Assembly (NCBI GenBank): GCA_018340805.1
Contig: JACMZG010001914.1
Coordinates: 20,743,970-20,807,969, forward strand
Reading direction: 5' to 3'
Origin: Microvelia longipes
Taxonomy: Eukaryota; Arthropoda; Insecta; Hemiptera; Veliidae
DNA length: 64,000 bases
In this document: positions 48,841 through 59,070 of the stretch, piece by piece
Position numbering within the stretch: the first letter of the stretch is position 1
How the letters are laid out: every line of letters begins with the position of its first letter
The notes under the pieces: generated by a model
Seen by the model: only the letters and a program-made list of their open reading frames with translations
Database searches by the model: none
Told to the model about the DNA's origin: nothing
Program-made: the position numbers and the translations under genes

Positions 48841-49330
48841 TGAGGTAGCACTCATTAAATAAAGCAATCATTAAAAAATCAAAAAATAGCACTCATTAAA
48901 CTGCGCTATATACGTAATTAAAAAAAAAAAACGTCCAATTATTATTAACTCCATATTATCGCCCGTCATTAAATTCATCCATAGCTTCACACTTTTACTC
49001 AAAATGTTAAAGCTTTACAAAAAAACACACAAAAATTGTCAATTAGAACACCTTTTAAAAACGAAAAAAAAAAATAGTCTACGAACAAAAACAGAAACAA
49101 AATGAACTTTTTTAAATAAAGCTCATGAAGGTTTAACACAGATTGTTTTTTGAACACGCTACATTACAGTAATGGCGGCAACATATGAATTACTTTTACG
49201 TCCTAGGAGTTTTTTTACATTCATTATTGTCCTCGGAGGTGAAAAGTACTAAATAACTTCCTATAACAATAATGATTGGCTTCTCATCCTAAAAACGGTC
49301 CAATAAAGTGCTCAATTACGTACTACCTCA
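48841..49330. mobile_element. TIR element, TGAGGTAG ends
   Basis: Begins TGAGGTAGCACTCATTAAAT and ends with the complement of TGAGGTAGTACGTAATTGAG, 490 bp in all. A second internal CACTCATTAA repeat is near the left end. No coding frame. Confidence 0.55.
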
Positions 49331-49622
49331 AAAAAAAAATTAATTAATTCAATACAAATTTCAAATACCTCACCCCCCTCAACAACAACATTTTTCAAAA
49401 AATTCCAAACCCCCACCCCTACACCTTCATACGTCATACTTAATCCCACATCAATTATACCCCCACCCCTCCAAAACTTTAACATTTAATTTCTCCAGGG
49501 TTCAAAAGGGCATGTTGTGTCTGCCCATAGTGACACCTAATCTACTACGTATTTTTGTTATGTGTAGTCAGATAGGTAAAATATAAAAAAATTAACAATA
49601 AAAAATAATAAAATCTAAAAAG

Positions 49623-49674
<52 letters not shown>

Positions 49675-50100
49675 ATTATATATATACCCTTTCGTATGGC
49701 GAACGATAACTCTTGAAGGCGTTCTCAAATTGAAACGAAACTTTGCAAATCACGAGATGTCGAGGAGTTACGTGGAGTTAATTGTTTATAAAAAACATTA
49801 TGACGTCATGAAAATAAATTTTGAAGCTTGAAATGGCTTTAAAACGAGGTATCTCGTGTTTAGGTAGACGGCTAGCTGAATCGATTAAGACAAATTTCAG
49901 CTGAATCGAACCATCACAAATGGCGCAAACAGTATACGTATAAATAATTTTGTATATATGTATACGTCCAGGTCAAAGACTCGTACGATATTTGTTGGGA
50001 TCAGTTGTGTTAGAGGGTGGGGATATAGTATAAAAGAGGGGCCTCTACCTCTTGCTCAATCCTGGTAAGCCTGCTGTCCCAGAGAGACAGGACAAAAATT
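49331..50100. repeat. C-rich segment, (TA)n and anchor repeat
   Basis: 49370-49500 is C-rich on the plus strand. (TA)n runs 49620-49690. 49686-49740 is the inverse of the block attached to the 36.5-kb microsatellite. No gene recognised. Confidence 0.5.
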
Positions 50101-50515
50101 GCTTCCACTGAACCACGCCGAGCTAAGCAGGCCCGTAAAGCGGAAGAACCTCGAAGTAGTCTTTATATGGTCCAAGTCATTCTAAAACGATTGCAACCGG
50201 TTTTAGCTCAACCGGTATTTTTATTTAAAAACAAAAATCATGAATATATTTTTGTTTATAATGCTTCTTAATTTTAAAATTATAGCATACTATTAATAAT
50301 AGAGTATTAATAAAATCAAAATCAGTAAAATCAAATTTTTCACAAATTTTAAAAATTTGTGAGAGGCCCGCTTCGCGGGCCTGTGTGAAGAGGCTGTGAA
50401 AATTCGCTAGATACATGGCAAAATGCCATGTAACAAGAACAATAATGAAACAACAACAATGCGGGCCGGCCGGCCGAGGCCGTGTAGCGGCTACGGGCCG
50501 AAGGCCCGTATTCTT
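50101..50515 (-). repeat. Hairpin-series element, copy 3 (inverted)
   Basis: Reverse complement of copy 1: TATAAAGACTACTT, ACGATTGCAACCGG, AGGCCCGC-TTC-GCGGGCCT (50365-50383), the palindrome ACATGGCAAAATGCCATGT, and terminal CGGGCCGAAGGCCCG. A GGCCGGCCGGCC palindrome is inside. Confidence 0.8.
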
Positions 50516-50966
50516 TCAATATATTTATAAATCTGTATCCATATTGTAAAAACGCTGTTATTTAGTGTATTTAATTTGTAAATATTGTATTGTACAGTAA
50601 AATAAAGCAATAAAATAACCGTAGGTATACAGGAAAAAGTATTGTTAATAAAAAAAATAAATAAATCGAAAACAGATGTCACCTGAATTATCTGTTTCAG
50701 GTGTTTTAAGACCTCCAGGCTAGTTTTCACCAAGTTGTGTCTGTATGTTTGTGAGAGTCTGTTATCATAATACCACGTACTTTGCATCCCTTATGAAGGA
50801 CGGGGTACACAGAATTTGTATTCTCCTAATAAAAATCCAAGAGCCTAGTGCTGGGATTGAACAGAACCCATAATCTCTCTATTAACTTAAGAATTTTAAG
50901 ATCAATTGTAATAGCCTTGTACCATTAACACTTCACTAGGGGTGACATGAACCATGGGGTACTTAC
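50516..50966. other. Intron DNA with LINE/repeat debris
   Basis: 50660-50780 resembles the reverse complement of the (CA)n-type interspersed repeat (CAGGTGTTTTAA, ACCAAGTTG, TGTTATCAT). TCCAAGAGCCTAGTGCTGGG at 50837-50856 resembles GTCCAAGAGC element ends. No exon found. Confidence 0.4.
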
Positions 50967-51056
50967 ATTTTCTTAGGTTTATGAATTTTCTTTTTAACAG
51001 TTTTATGAGCCAATACTTTTTGTTGTTTTTCTGTTTGCACATTGATTCCCATTGAC
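50967..51056 (-). CDS. WDR76-like exon: continuation of N-terminal linker
   Basis: 90 bp between TTACTTTTGCAG and gtaagt. It joins in phase to give NAMLRSMGINVQTEKQQKV and a lysine-rich tail ending HKPKK. The strong splice signals and clean junction argue for a real exon. It ends in phase 2. Confidence 0.7.
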
Positions 51057-52089
51057 CTGCAAAAGTAATTAAGAAACATTTCATGATTTATTTTTATAAA
51101 GTAAGAAAGTTTTCTGTAAAATATATCTATTTTATTGTACTTTTATCATTTAAATATACATATTTATTTGCCAAGGAAAATTAAGTACCAAGGCTTGTAG
51201 CCTAATTTAAAAATGTAACAATAACAATCTTGTTCAAAAGTATGCATACAAAAATAAGTTTCAAGATTATTTGATTTAAAAAAAATATAATAATTTTTTT
51301 ATAATTAAAAAGAAAATGAATAGGTTGAGTCTAGTCAATGAATGGGTTTTCTGCAAGAGTAAACCAATAGAAACTAATTGACTAAATAATTTTTGAAATT
51401 TTGAATCCCTAACAAGATATTAACAAAAAATTAAAGACAGCGCATGTTTTGGTCCACTACGGGACTTTTTTTCTGAGTATCACTAAACATGTCCAAACAG
51501 ACCCCTAAAATAAAGTTTTAACTATATACAAATCTAGTCAAAAAAACTTTTTGTTGACTTCACTAGTAATTTTTTTGATTTAAATTTAAAATTAAGTAAT
51601 GCTAAAAATTAGATTTGAAAATAATGCCAAAAAAATATGATGGAACGAAAAATAAAAGAGAAATCGTAAAGTATGCAGAATAAAGCAAAAATTGAATAAA
51701 AAGTAAAACTAAAATTAGTAAATTTTGCTAAAACAAAAATATAAGGTAGTAGACAAATAGAGATTCGAGCAACATTCAACTAATAAACTATTAAGAGAGA
51801 ATTATACAATTTTCATTATATATACCATTTTAAATATTCTTATATTAATAAAATAATAATATACAGATAGATTAACTTGCACAACTAATTAAAGTGTGAC
51901 AAGTATGTAAATTCAGAGTTTTCTTAACTTTTCATAATTACAAAGTATTTTCCCAAATTTGTATATGTTTTAATATTTTTAGTCAACAATTAAGTAAATT
52001 AGAGCATTCACATTTTTGCTTTTAGGAGCCAAGAAGAAGAAATCAGCTCTTTTTTCTACATTCCATATTTAAACAATACTAAAACAAAC
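51057..52089. other. Intron of the WDR76-like gene
   Basis: A 1.03-kb AT-rich intron between two strong minus-strand splice sites (donor gtttgt at 52089, acceptor TTTTGCAG at 51057). Nothing else recognised. Confidence 0.6.
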
Positions 52090-52289
52090 CTAAGCATTGC
52101 ATTTCTCTCTTTTATATTAGCAAGTCTTATTGCTTCATATTTTGATAACTTTTCATTTTGTACATGTTTTAGGAGAGGACTATTTTTTTTCCTAGGCTTT
52201 CCTCCTTTCTTGGGAGTATCTTCATCATTGTTGCTCCAACCACTGTCGTTTTCATCTTCTGATTCTTCATATTCAAAATCACTCTCTTC
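52090..52289 (-). CDS. WDR76-like exon: acidic N-region and YExxRxxNI motif
   Basis: After acceptor TTTCTGTAAAG it encodes an acidic stretch (EESDFEYEESEDENDSGW) and a basic stretch (KKGGKPRKKN). It then encodes KLSKYEAIRLANIKERNAML, and a donor gtttgt follows. The last motif matches the conserved helix that precedes the propeller in WDR76 and yeast Cmr1; CDCA7-type proteins carry a similar helix. Confidence 0.7.
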
Positions 52290-52512
52290 CTTTACAGAAA
52301 CAAATGATAATAAACAATTAGACAAATATTTGAATTATAAGCGCTAGTGGATTTTATACATAAGGATGTAAATAAAGTCTATCCACAAATAATTTCAACC
52401 AATGTAATGATGACAAAACCGGCTTTCAACGTAATACAGGTCATCCTCAGTGCCTACAACAAGAGGACGAAAAATTATAAAAGCACGAAAAACAACAAAA
52501 CCAAAAAATGAA

Positions 52513-52722
52513 TTTTTTGGTTTGCTATGTATTTAATAGTAGATAATTCAATATCGTACGCATCCTTACCAAGTGACATGAACGGGCATGCCCGTTCATG
52601 TCACCCGTGGAGTCACAAAATGGCGGCTTTTAACTCAATGGTTCATCGGCTTGTGTATTACCCTCTGGTACGGATGCGTACGATATTGAATATCTAATAT
52701 TAAATACATAGCAAACAAAAAT
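52513..52722. mobile_element. Foldback element enclosing a perfect 32-bp palindrome
   Basis: Outer arms at about 52514-52565 and 52672-52721 pair (TTCAATATCGTACGCATCC and its complement; GCTATGTATTTAATA and its complement). Between them, 52573-52604 is a spacer-less perfect palindrome with half-site GTGACATGAACGGGCA. It lies about 280 bp upstream of the WDR76-like exon at 52289. Confidence 0.8.
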
Positions 52723-53026
52723 GCTATGATGTCTCCATAATTGATAAATCGTTAGTAGAAAACTAAGCAAATGGTGCTTCGAAATATGGGAGTTAATAAT
52801 GCAGTCGTGGTACCCAAGATATGGCCTGGTGCTCGGTTCCTTATATAGGTGATATTTCAAATAAAGTAGCTAGTGTTTTGCAAAGGAAAATCATAGAGTG
52901 AGTTTCAGCGTTCCTACTTCCTTACGCATCATCTCTCGCATGTTAAGGACCCGATTAAATTTGAGGCTAGCTGTGGAGTCTATGTAATGCGGTGTGGTGC
53001 TTGTGACGCGCAATATGTTGGCCAAA

Positions 53027-53279
53027 CTTTTTCGATTTTTAGGTCACTTAGAGTGGTCGTATCGACTTCGGACTGTTTCATTCGATTCAGCGTCTCAAAA
53101 AACATAAATATTGACCTTTTTCGCGGCAAAAAAAATATTAACGTTAATGACGTCACAAAACCTGGTTTTCAATAGGGTTCGTGTCCTCCCGAAGGTTGAT
53201 TTTTGTACCAAGTTTGGTTAAAAAATATTAATCCGTTCGAAAGATAGAGTGTTTACAAGAAAGTGTCTAGAAATACATA

Positions 53280-53363
<84 letters not shown>

Positions 53364-53651
53364 TTCTGACACTTTCTTGTAAACACTCTATCTTTCGAAC
53401 GGATTAATATTTTTAACCAAACTTGGTGCAAAAATCAACCTGGGAGGACACGAACCCTATTGAACCAGGTTTTTGTGACGTCATTAACCCGGTTTTGCTG
53501 AGTCAGCGAAATTTTTCAAAAAATCAGCAAAAATTCAGGGTTAATTTTTTGCCGCGAAAAAGGTCAATATTATGTTTTTGAGACGCTGAATCGAATCAAT
53601 CCGGTCCAAAGTCGATACGACCACTCTAAGTGACCTAAAAATCGAAAAAAC
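53027..53651. repeat. ~620-bp palindrome centred on (AT)n
   Basis: The left arm (53027-53276) and right arm (53360-53651) are reverse complements: TAGGTCACTTAGAGTGGTCG, GGGTTCGTGTCCTCCC, AATCCGTTCGAAAGATAGAG. The AT microsatellite 53277-53359 is the loop. The right arm has about 50 bp extra (GCTGAGTCAGCG...). Confidence 0.85.
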
Positions 53652-54745
53652 CATTGTAAATTACCAAAAACCAAAATTTAGGTCGATAAAAAATAAATTT
53701 CGAGTAGGGTGTCGTTTTCTATGTAATTTTGGGCGCTGAATCGAATGAAACCGGTCCGAACACGATACGACCACTTTAAGTTACCAAAAAGACGAAAAAA
53801 TCACAAAAAATATAGAAAACCAACATTACGGTCGTTGAAAATTAAATTTCGAGTAGGGTGTCGTTTTCAATGTTTTTTGGCCTCTGAGTTGAATGGCAGT
53901 GGTCCGGAGTCAATACGACCACTCAAACTCAGGGTACCTGGGTTCACATCCTGGAAGGTCGATATAATTTTTTATCGTTTTTTTACCTAATATAAGTTTA
54001 CAAACTAGGAAATAATCTTGCGCGGTGGTCCGCATGTCGGGCGAATTTCTTTTGGGATGCGTGTTTCCGTGCTTTTTACATTTAATAAGTTTACAAACTA
54101 GTAAATAAAATAATTCCGCGCGGTGGTCCGCTGACGGGCGAATTTCATTTAGAATGCGTGTTTCCGTGCTAAACAACCCATTTCTTGCTTGTGCAAGAAC
54201 CATGCCCATAGCGTGGTTCCGGTTCATGCTTTAGAACCTAAGCAGTTACTCAATTGTCAAGCACTGCCCGTAACTCATTTTGTCTGTATTTTCCAAAGGA
54301 AATGCGCTAAACATTTAAAGATAACTGACTAAGCTTAAAGATAAGTAACTAATCTTTAAACTAGTGCAAATAATAGTGCGTACTTCTCTAATTTAGAGGC
54401 ATAGTTTTGTACAACAACCGGATGATTATGCGCATTTCCTTTGGAAAATACAGACGAATGAGTTACGAGTAGTGCTTGACAATTGAGTAACTGCTTAGGT
54501 TCTAAAGCATGAACCCGGAACCACGCAATGGGCATGGTTCTTGCATAAGCAAGAACACCTAAGAGACTAAGCCAATTTTTTGGTCTAAACCTAATAAGTC
54601 ATTGAAATAATTGAGACATTTATATTCAAGTAAGATTCTTTTCCAAACTTAAAGAGAAAAAGTGTTATTCAACAAGTATCTTTGACACTGAGACGAAGCT
54701 TAAAAATATTTAGATAATTTTTAATAGTATTTTTTTTTTTTTTTA
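53640..54745 (+). repeat. Tandem duplication, unit 1
   Basis: Contains ~110-bp subrepeats with GCTGAATCGAATGAAACCGG and CATACGACC-type phrases, a GGTGGTCCGCATGTCGGGC block, a partial copy of the foldback MITE (54107-54552), then CACTGAGACGAAGCTT and T(14). It is repeated at 54882-55985. Confidence 0.8.
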
Positions 54746-54881
54746 TTTTATTTAATTTCANATATATATAATCAAAAAAATAAATTAAATTTAATTTAAC
54801 TTATCAAAATCTATAATTAATAATAAAATAAATAAAAAAACTTATAAATATATATAATATTGATATATATAAAAAATAAAA

Positions 54882-55985
54882 AAATCGAAAAAAAAAACCA
54901 TTAGTAAAATTAACCAAAAACAAAAATTTAGAGTCGATTAAAAAAATAATTCGGTGTGGTGTCGATTTAATCTAATGTATCTTTGGGCGCTGAATCGAAT
55001 GAAACCGGTCCCCGACACGATACGACTTTAAGTTACCAAAAAGACGAAAAAATCACAAAAAAATATAGAAAGAAACCAACATTACGTCGTTGAAATTAAA
55101 TTTCGAGTAGGGTGTCGTTTTCAATGTTTTTTGGGCCTCTGAGTTGAATGGCAGTGGTCCCGGAGTCAATACGACCACTCAAACTCAGGGTACCGGGTTC
55201 ACATCTGGAAGGGTCGATAATTTTTTATCGTTTTTTTACCTAATAAAGTTTACAACTAGAAATAATTCTGGCGCGGTGGTCCGCATGTCGGGCGAATTTC
55301 TTTTGGATGCGTGTTTCCGTGCTTTTTACATTATATAATTTTACAACTAGTAATAAATATTCCGGGCGGGTGGTCCGCTGACGGTGCGAATTTCATTTAG
55401 AATGCGTGTTTCCGTGCTAAAAACCCATTTCTTGCTTGTGCAAACATGCCATAGCGTGGTTCCGTTCATGCTTTAGAACCTAAGCAGTTACTCAATTGTC
55501 AAGCACTGCCCGTAACTCATTTTGTCTGTATTTTCCAAAAGAAATGCGCTAAAACATTTAAAGATAACTGACTAAGCTTAAAGATAAGTAACTAATCTTT
55601 AAACTAGTGCAATAATAGTGCGTACTTCTAATTTTAGAGGCTAGTTTTGTACAACAACCGGATATTATGCGGCATTTCCTTTGGAAATACAGACGAAATG
55701 AGTTACGAGTAGTGCTTGACAAATTGAGTAACTGCTTAGGTTCTAAAGCATGAACCGGAACCCACGCACATGGCATGGTTCTTGCATAAGCAAGAACACC
55801 TAAGAAGACCTAAGCCAATTTTTTGGTCTAAACTTAATAAGTCATTGAAATAATTGAGACATTATATTCAAGTAAGATTCTTTTCCAAACTTAAGAGGAA
55901 AAAGTGTTTATTCAAACAAGTATCCTTGACACTGAGGAAGCTTTAAAGATATTTAGATAATTTTAATAGTATTTTTTTTTTTTTT
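54882..55985 (+). repeat. Tandem duplication, unit 2
   Basis: Same order of blocks as 53640-54745. Differences are dominated by one- to three-base indels, e.g. in AACAACCCATTTC, GCAAGAACCATGCCC and TCGATATAA. The two units are separated by an AT-rich linker containing the single N at 54761. This looks partly like unpolished sequence. Confidence 0.8.
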
Positions 55986-57108
55986 TTTATTTATTATTTC
56001 CATATTTACAATAAAATTATTAAGCAACATAACAAAATTAATACATTAAACATGATGGTTAAATATATATAGAACTTAAGATTACATTAAAGATTAAAAT
56101 TAAGATTTAAATTATTAATTTAATCCTTTCACTATCATAGAGAAACATATTTTGATGAAATTTACAAAAATGAGACCTCAAGCATAATGGAGAAATTATT
56201 CTTAAATCTAACTTGGTTTGACACTTTCTCAAATGACAACTGACACAAATGAAGTCAATGAATTTCAATACTACGAATGCAACAAGTGGAACCCATATTG
56301 GAACAATAACTAGCTCTATGTATAATGTATATATTTAAATTTAAAAAAGTACAGTCAAAATCAAACCTTTCTTTTCCTGAAATTCATCATTTTGTTGAGA
56401 AACTTAAGTTACATATAAACATAAATATAAGGAAGTGGTTACAAATTAAGGTCCTTCATTAAAAATCCTTGCTACAAAAACTTGAACTAAATTGAACTAA
56501 ACCAAGATTTATAAGATATAGAGGTTTTAAAGGTGGAATGGGTTTGTTTACATCTTAAATGATTAATACTAGATAAGGCCTAGAAACATCGACTTGTCGA
56601 GACCCCGGGTATCAAAACAAACCCCGTTCCCTCGCTCTATCACAATATATTAAAATATAGAATTGAATTAAATTAAATAAACAGGTCAGAGATCAAATCA
56701 AAATAAAATAAATACAAATTATATGTCTATAGATAGAAAGAAAGGAAAGAGATAGAGGAAACATAGAGATAGATTATATTATTGGTATCACCAATGATCT
56801 ACAATCACAAAAAAATATAGTCAAAACCATTAAATGAATTTAATGGTAATAGTTTATATTGTGAATATACCGGGTGGAACCAAATAACTAACATTAAATC
56901 CTTAAAAATAAAGAAAAACATGGTCCTAGACTTCCTAAAATGGTCTCAACCCCCCAGTAAATTGCCTCTTGCGAGTTCAGAGTTACCATCATTACTTTGG
57001 TATCTATTACCAAAATATGGTACAATACAATCCTAAGAAATATACCTAAATCACTATATTCCGGTAATTTCTTATTAAGCTATTGTTTGATAATAGTATA
57101 TTATGCTC
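55986..57108 (-). other. AT-rich DNA, possible LINE 3' region; no gene
   Basis: The T(17)ATTTATTATTTCC start at 55973 looks like a reversed poly-A tail with signal, and similar starts occur at 39227 and 63488. No reverse-transcriptase coding follows on the minus strand up to 57108. Confidence 0.35.
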
Positions 57109-57139
57109 CTAGGCAGTAAAATGGAATTTTACTGCCTAG
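57109..57139. repeat. 14-bp perfect hairpin
   Basis: CTAGGCAGTAAAAT, loop GGA, ATTTTACTGCCTAG. The AGGCAGTAAAA word also ends the CTCGCTTCGCTC repeat at 58404. No expression evidence. Confidence 0.75.
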
Positions 57140-57602
57140 ATAAATATCATATTTAATTTACCAAGGGAGAAAAGCTAGTTTTTGTAATGCAAAAAATTAC
57201 TTATTATCTTCTTTTGATTTTTTTTCTCACATCTTTTTTCTTTCTCTCTAACAATTTTCCTTTAAAATAAATGAGGACCGTGGCCCGAGGGCCCGATAGG
57301 CCATTCCGGGCCTGCTTAACATACCATGAAGGATTACACGTATTTTAAATAGCTATTTACGATGAAATTATGTAAAATGCCGCTTGCTTGCGCGAATAAC
57401 TTATAATATTATTAGTTTTATAATTTAAATTTATCTAATTTTTAATTTTATATAATTTTAATTTAATTTATATAATATATTTTAGTTATTTATTTATTTA
57501 TAATTATATAATATTTATTACATAAGTTAATATAATATTTATATAAAACTTATAGTTAATTTTATATGCCAAATTTTAATTTAATTTATATAACATATTA
57601 TA
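57140..57602. other. AT-rich DNA without recognised gene
   Basis: A GC-rich patch (GGCCCGAGGGCCCGATAGGC, near 57281-57300) resembles the hairpin-series repeats. The rest is simple TTTAAT-type sequence. Confidence 0.4.
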
Positions 57603-57885
57603 GTCTAAGAGCCTAGGGGTGTTTTGTTAATAAAAAGTGTAATGGCTGGACCGGTCTCAATTTTTCGTAAATACCTTCCTGAACAAAGATCTGCAATTCT
57701 GCGACTCGTATCGGATGGGTGTCCCAGACAGAACGCACTTTAGGGGTCGAAGGTTCTGCCTGGGACACCCATCCGATACGAGTCGGCAGAATTGCAGATC
57801 CTTGTTCAGGAAGTATTTACGAAAAAATTAAACCCGTTCAGCCATTACACTTTTTATTAACAAAACACCCCTGGGCTCTTTGGTC
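57603..57885. mobile_element. 283-bp foldback MITE, GTCYAAGAGC family
   Basis: Near-perfect inverted repeat: GTCTAAGAGCCTAGGGGTG at the left pairs with the right end. Arms of about 125 bp surround a short loop (about 57730-57755), and TA flanks both ends (57601-57602 and 57886-57887). The ends match copies at 15851 and 28634. A plus-strand frame over it is incidental. Confidence 0.85.
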
Positions 57886-58295
57886 TATTACTATTTATTG
57901 TAATTTTCATATTTTTAAAGTAAAATTTTCGTAAGACATATGATATAATTAATTAAATAAGTAAAGAAGCTTTGTGCCATGACTGGCAGAGTGTTTTCTT
58001 CGCTTTACGCAATCAAATTAATAAATTGCGATAATTTCATCTATTACACGTAATTGTTTGTTAATTAATACATTTATTAAAATGTGCATCCTAATTATCT
58101 ATGATTTAATTAGGAATTTATTCCTTATAATCATTTAAGGAATTTGACAATGTTATGCTGTTTTTTATTTTTGTAATACTTATACTATTTCATAATTTTA
58201 AAGGATACGATATTTAATTTTTTCACAATATAAATATGTAAGATATAATTAAATTAGTATGAATAATTTATTAATCGTAAAGTGATTTAAAAATC

Positions 58296-58420
58296 GGGTA
58301 CAGGGTACCTCGGACCTTTTACTTCATACTTCGGACTCGCTTCGCTCATCTTAAGAATATAGAAATCACCTAATTTTTATTATAATATCTCTACGGACTT
58401 CGCTCGTCCTCAGGCAGTAA
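58296..58420 (+). repeat. GGTACCTCGGAC / CTCGCTTCGCTC repeat
   Basis: GGGTACAGGGTACCTCGGAC, GGACTCGCTTCGCTCATC and GGACTTCGCTCGTCC parts are shared in order with 5385-5515 and partly 7371-7420. Confidence 0.5.
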
Positions 58421-58765
58421 AAACATTATTTTTGTTCTTAGTGGTCATTTATCCAGGTACTGACCTCGCTCGATGCAGCTTAACATTAGTGATCTAACAA
58501 AATCCTTAGATATTAAAATTCCTTTACATATTACATACAAGAGTTCACATGCACCAAATGTTAACTCTATTAGATTATTTTTCGATTTTTAACATGCTAT
58601 TCTGTAACAATTGAACTAATAGATAATAAGATAAAATTGGGCATATTTGTTGATCTTATATGTCCGGAACATTTTTCCGCGTTTTATGAATTTACAAGCT
58701 TCAATAATGAGTTTTAATGACGTCATCAAATTTATTTTCTGATTAGGTCCAAAATGATAGGTGAT

Positions 58766-58880
58766 TCAATTTGATGTAAACAAACCAAACGCATTTGGAG
58801 GCTATAACCTAACTTTTTTTTATTAATGAAGTCATTGCAGGAATCGGTATAAGCGAACAAAGAAATTTTTTTCATTCATA
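58766..58880 (+). repeat. Interspersed repeat shared with P450 gene 1 intron 3
   Basis: Matches 23385-23500 in the same orientation (CAAACCAAAC, GTCATTGCAGGAATCGGTAT, GCGAACAAAG). Confidence 0.6.
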
Positions 58881-58949
58881 AAAACCTCCAATTAAATCAC
58901 CTTAGAATTTTGCGTCTAATCTGCAGAAGAGCCGTTATTAGGGGTTAGG

Positions 58950-59070
58950 GATCTTTTACGAGAAACAGGCTCGGATCCACCGGCTTAACATCCCTTTGGA
59001 AGGACGGCACGTAAAAGGACTTCCATCCCTCGCATGCAAATCCTGGACGCCCCGGCAGGGAACTGGACCC
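58950..59070 (-). repeat. GC-rich SINE-like island
   Basis: CTCGGATCCACCGGCTTAAC, GGAAGGACGGCACG and GCCCCGGCAGGGAACTGGAC stand out from AT-rich surroundings and look like an old retroposon. No internal Pol III boxes were convincing. Confidence 0.25.

Larger units (their letters stand above)
41529..52289 (-). pseudogene. WDR76/CMR1-like WD40 gene, incomplete or broken in this assembly
   Basis: Five minus-strand exons are recognised: 52289-52090, 51056-50967, 44242-44064, 42465-42356 and 41679-41529. Their order follows WDR76/CMR1: an acidic-basic N-terminus, the YEAIRLANIKERNAML helix motif, and then the last WD40 blades. Phases agree for 52090 to 51056 (2 to 2) and 44064 to 42465 (1 to 1). 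Exons for WD40 blades 1 to 4-5 were not found between 44243 and 50966, where there is a 10-N gap, a LINE insertion and hairpin repeats. The 42356 donor (phase 0) does not fit the last exon (needs phase 2); one extra G in the GGG at the donor would explain it. WDR76/Cmr1 proteins are nuclear and linked to DNA damage and chromatin or ubiquitin-ligase partners. I label it pseudogene because the reading frame is not intact here; a real gene in a faulty assembly is equally possible. Confidence 0.6.

Noticed and set aside
53910..54227. 105-codon minus-strand frame
   Set aside because: Runs across foldback MITE sequence that recurs with frameshifts in the neighbouring duplicate.
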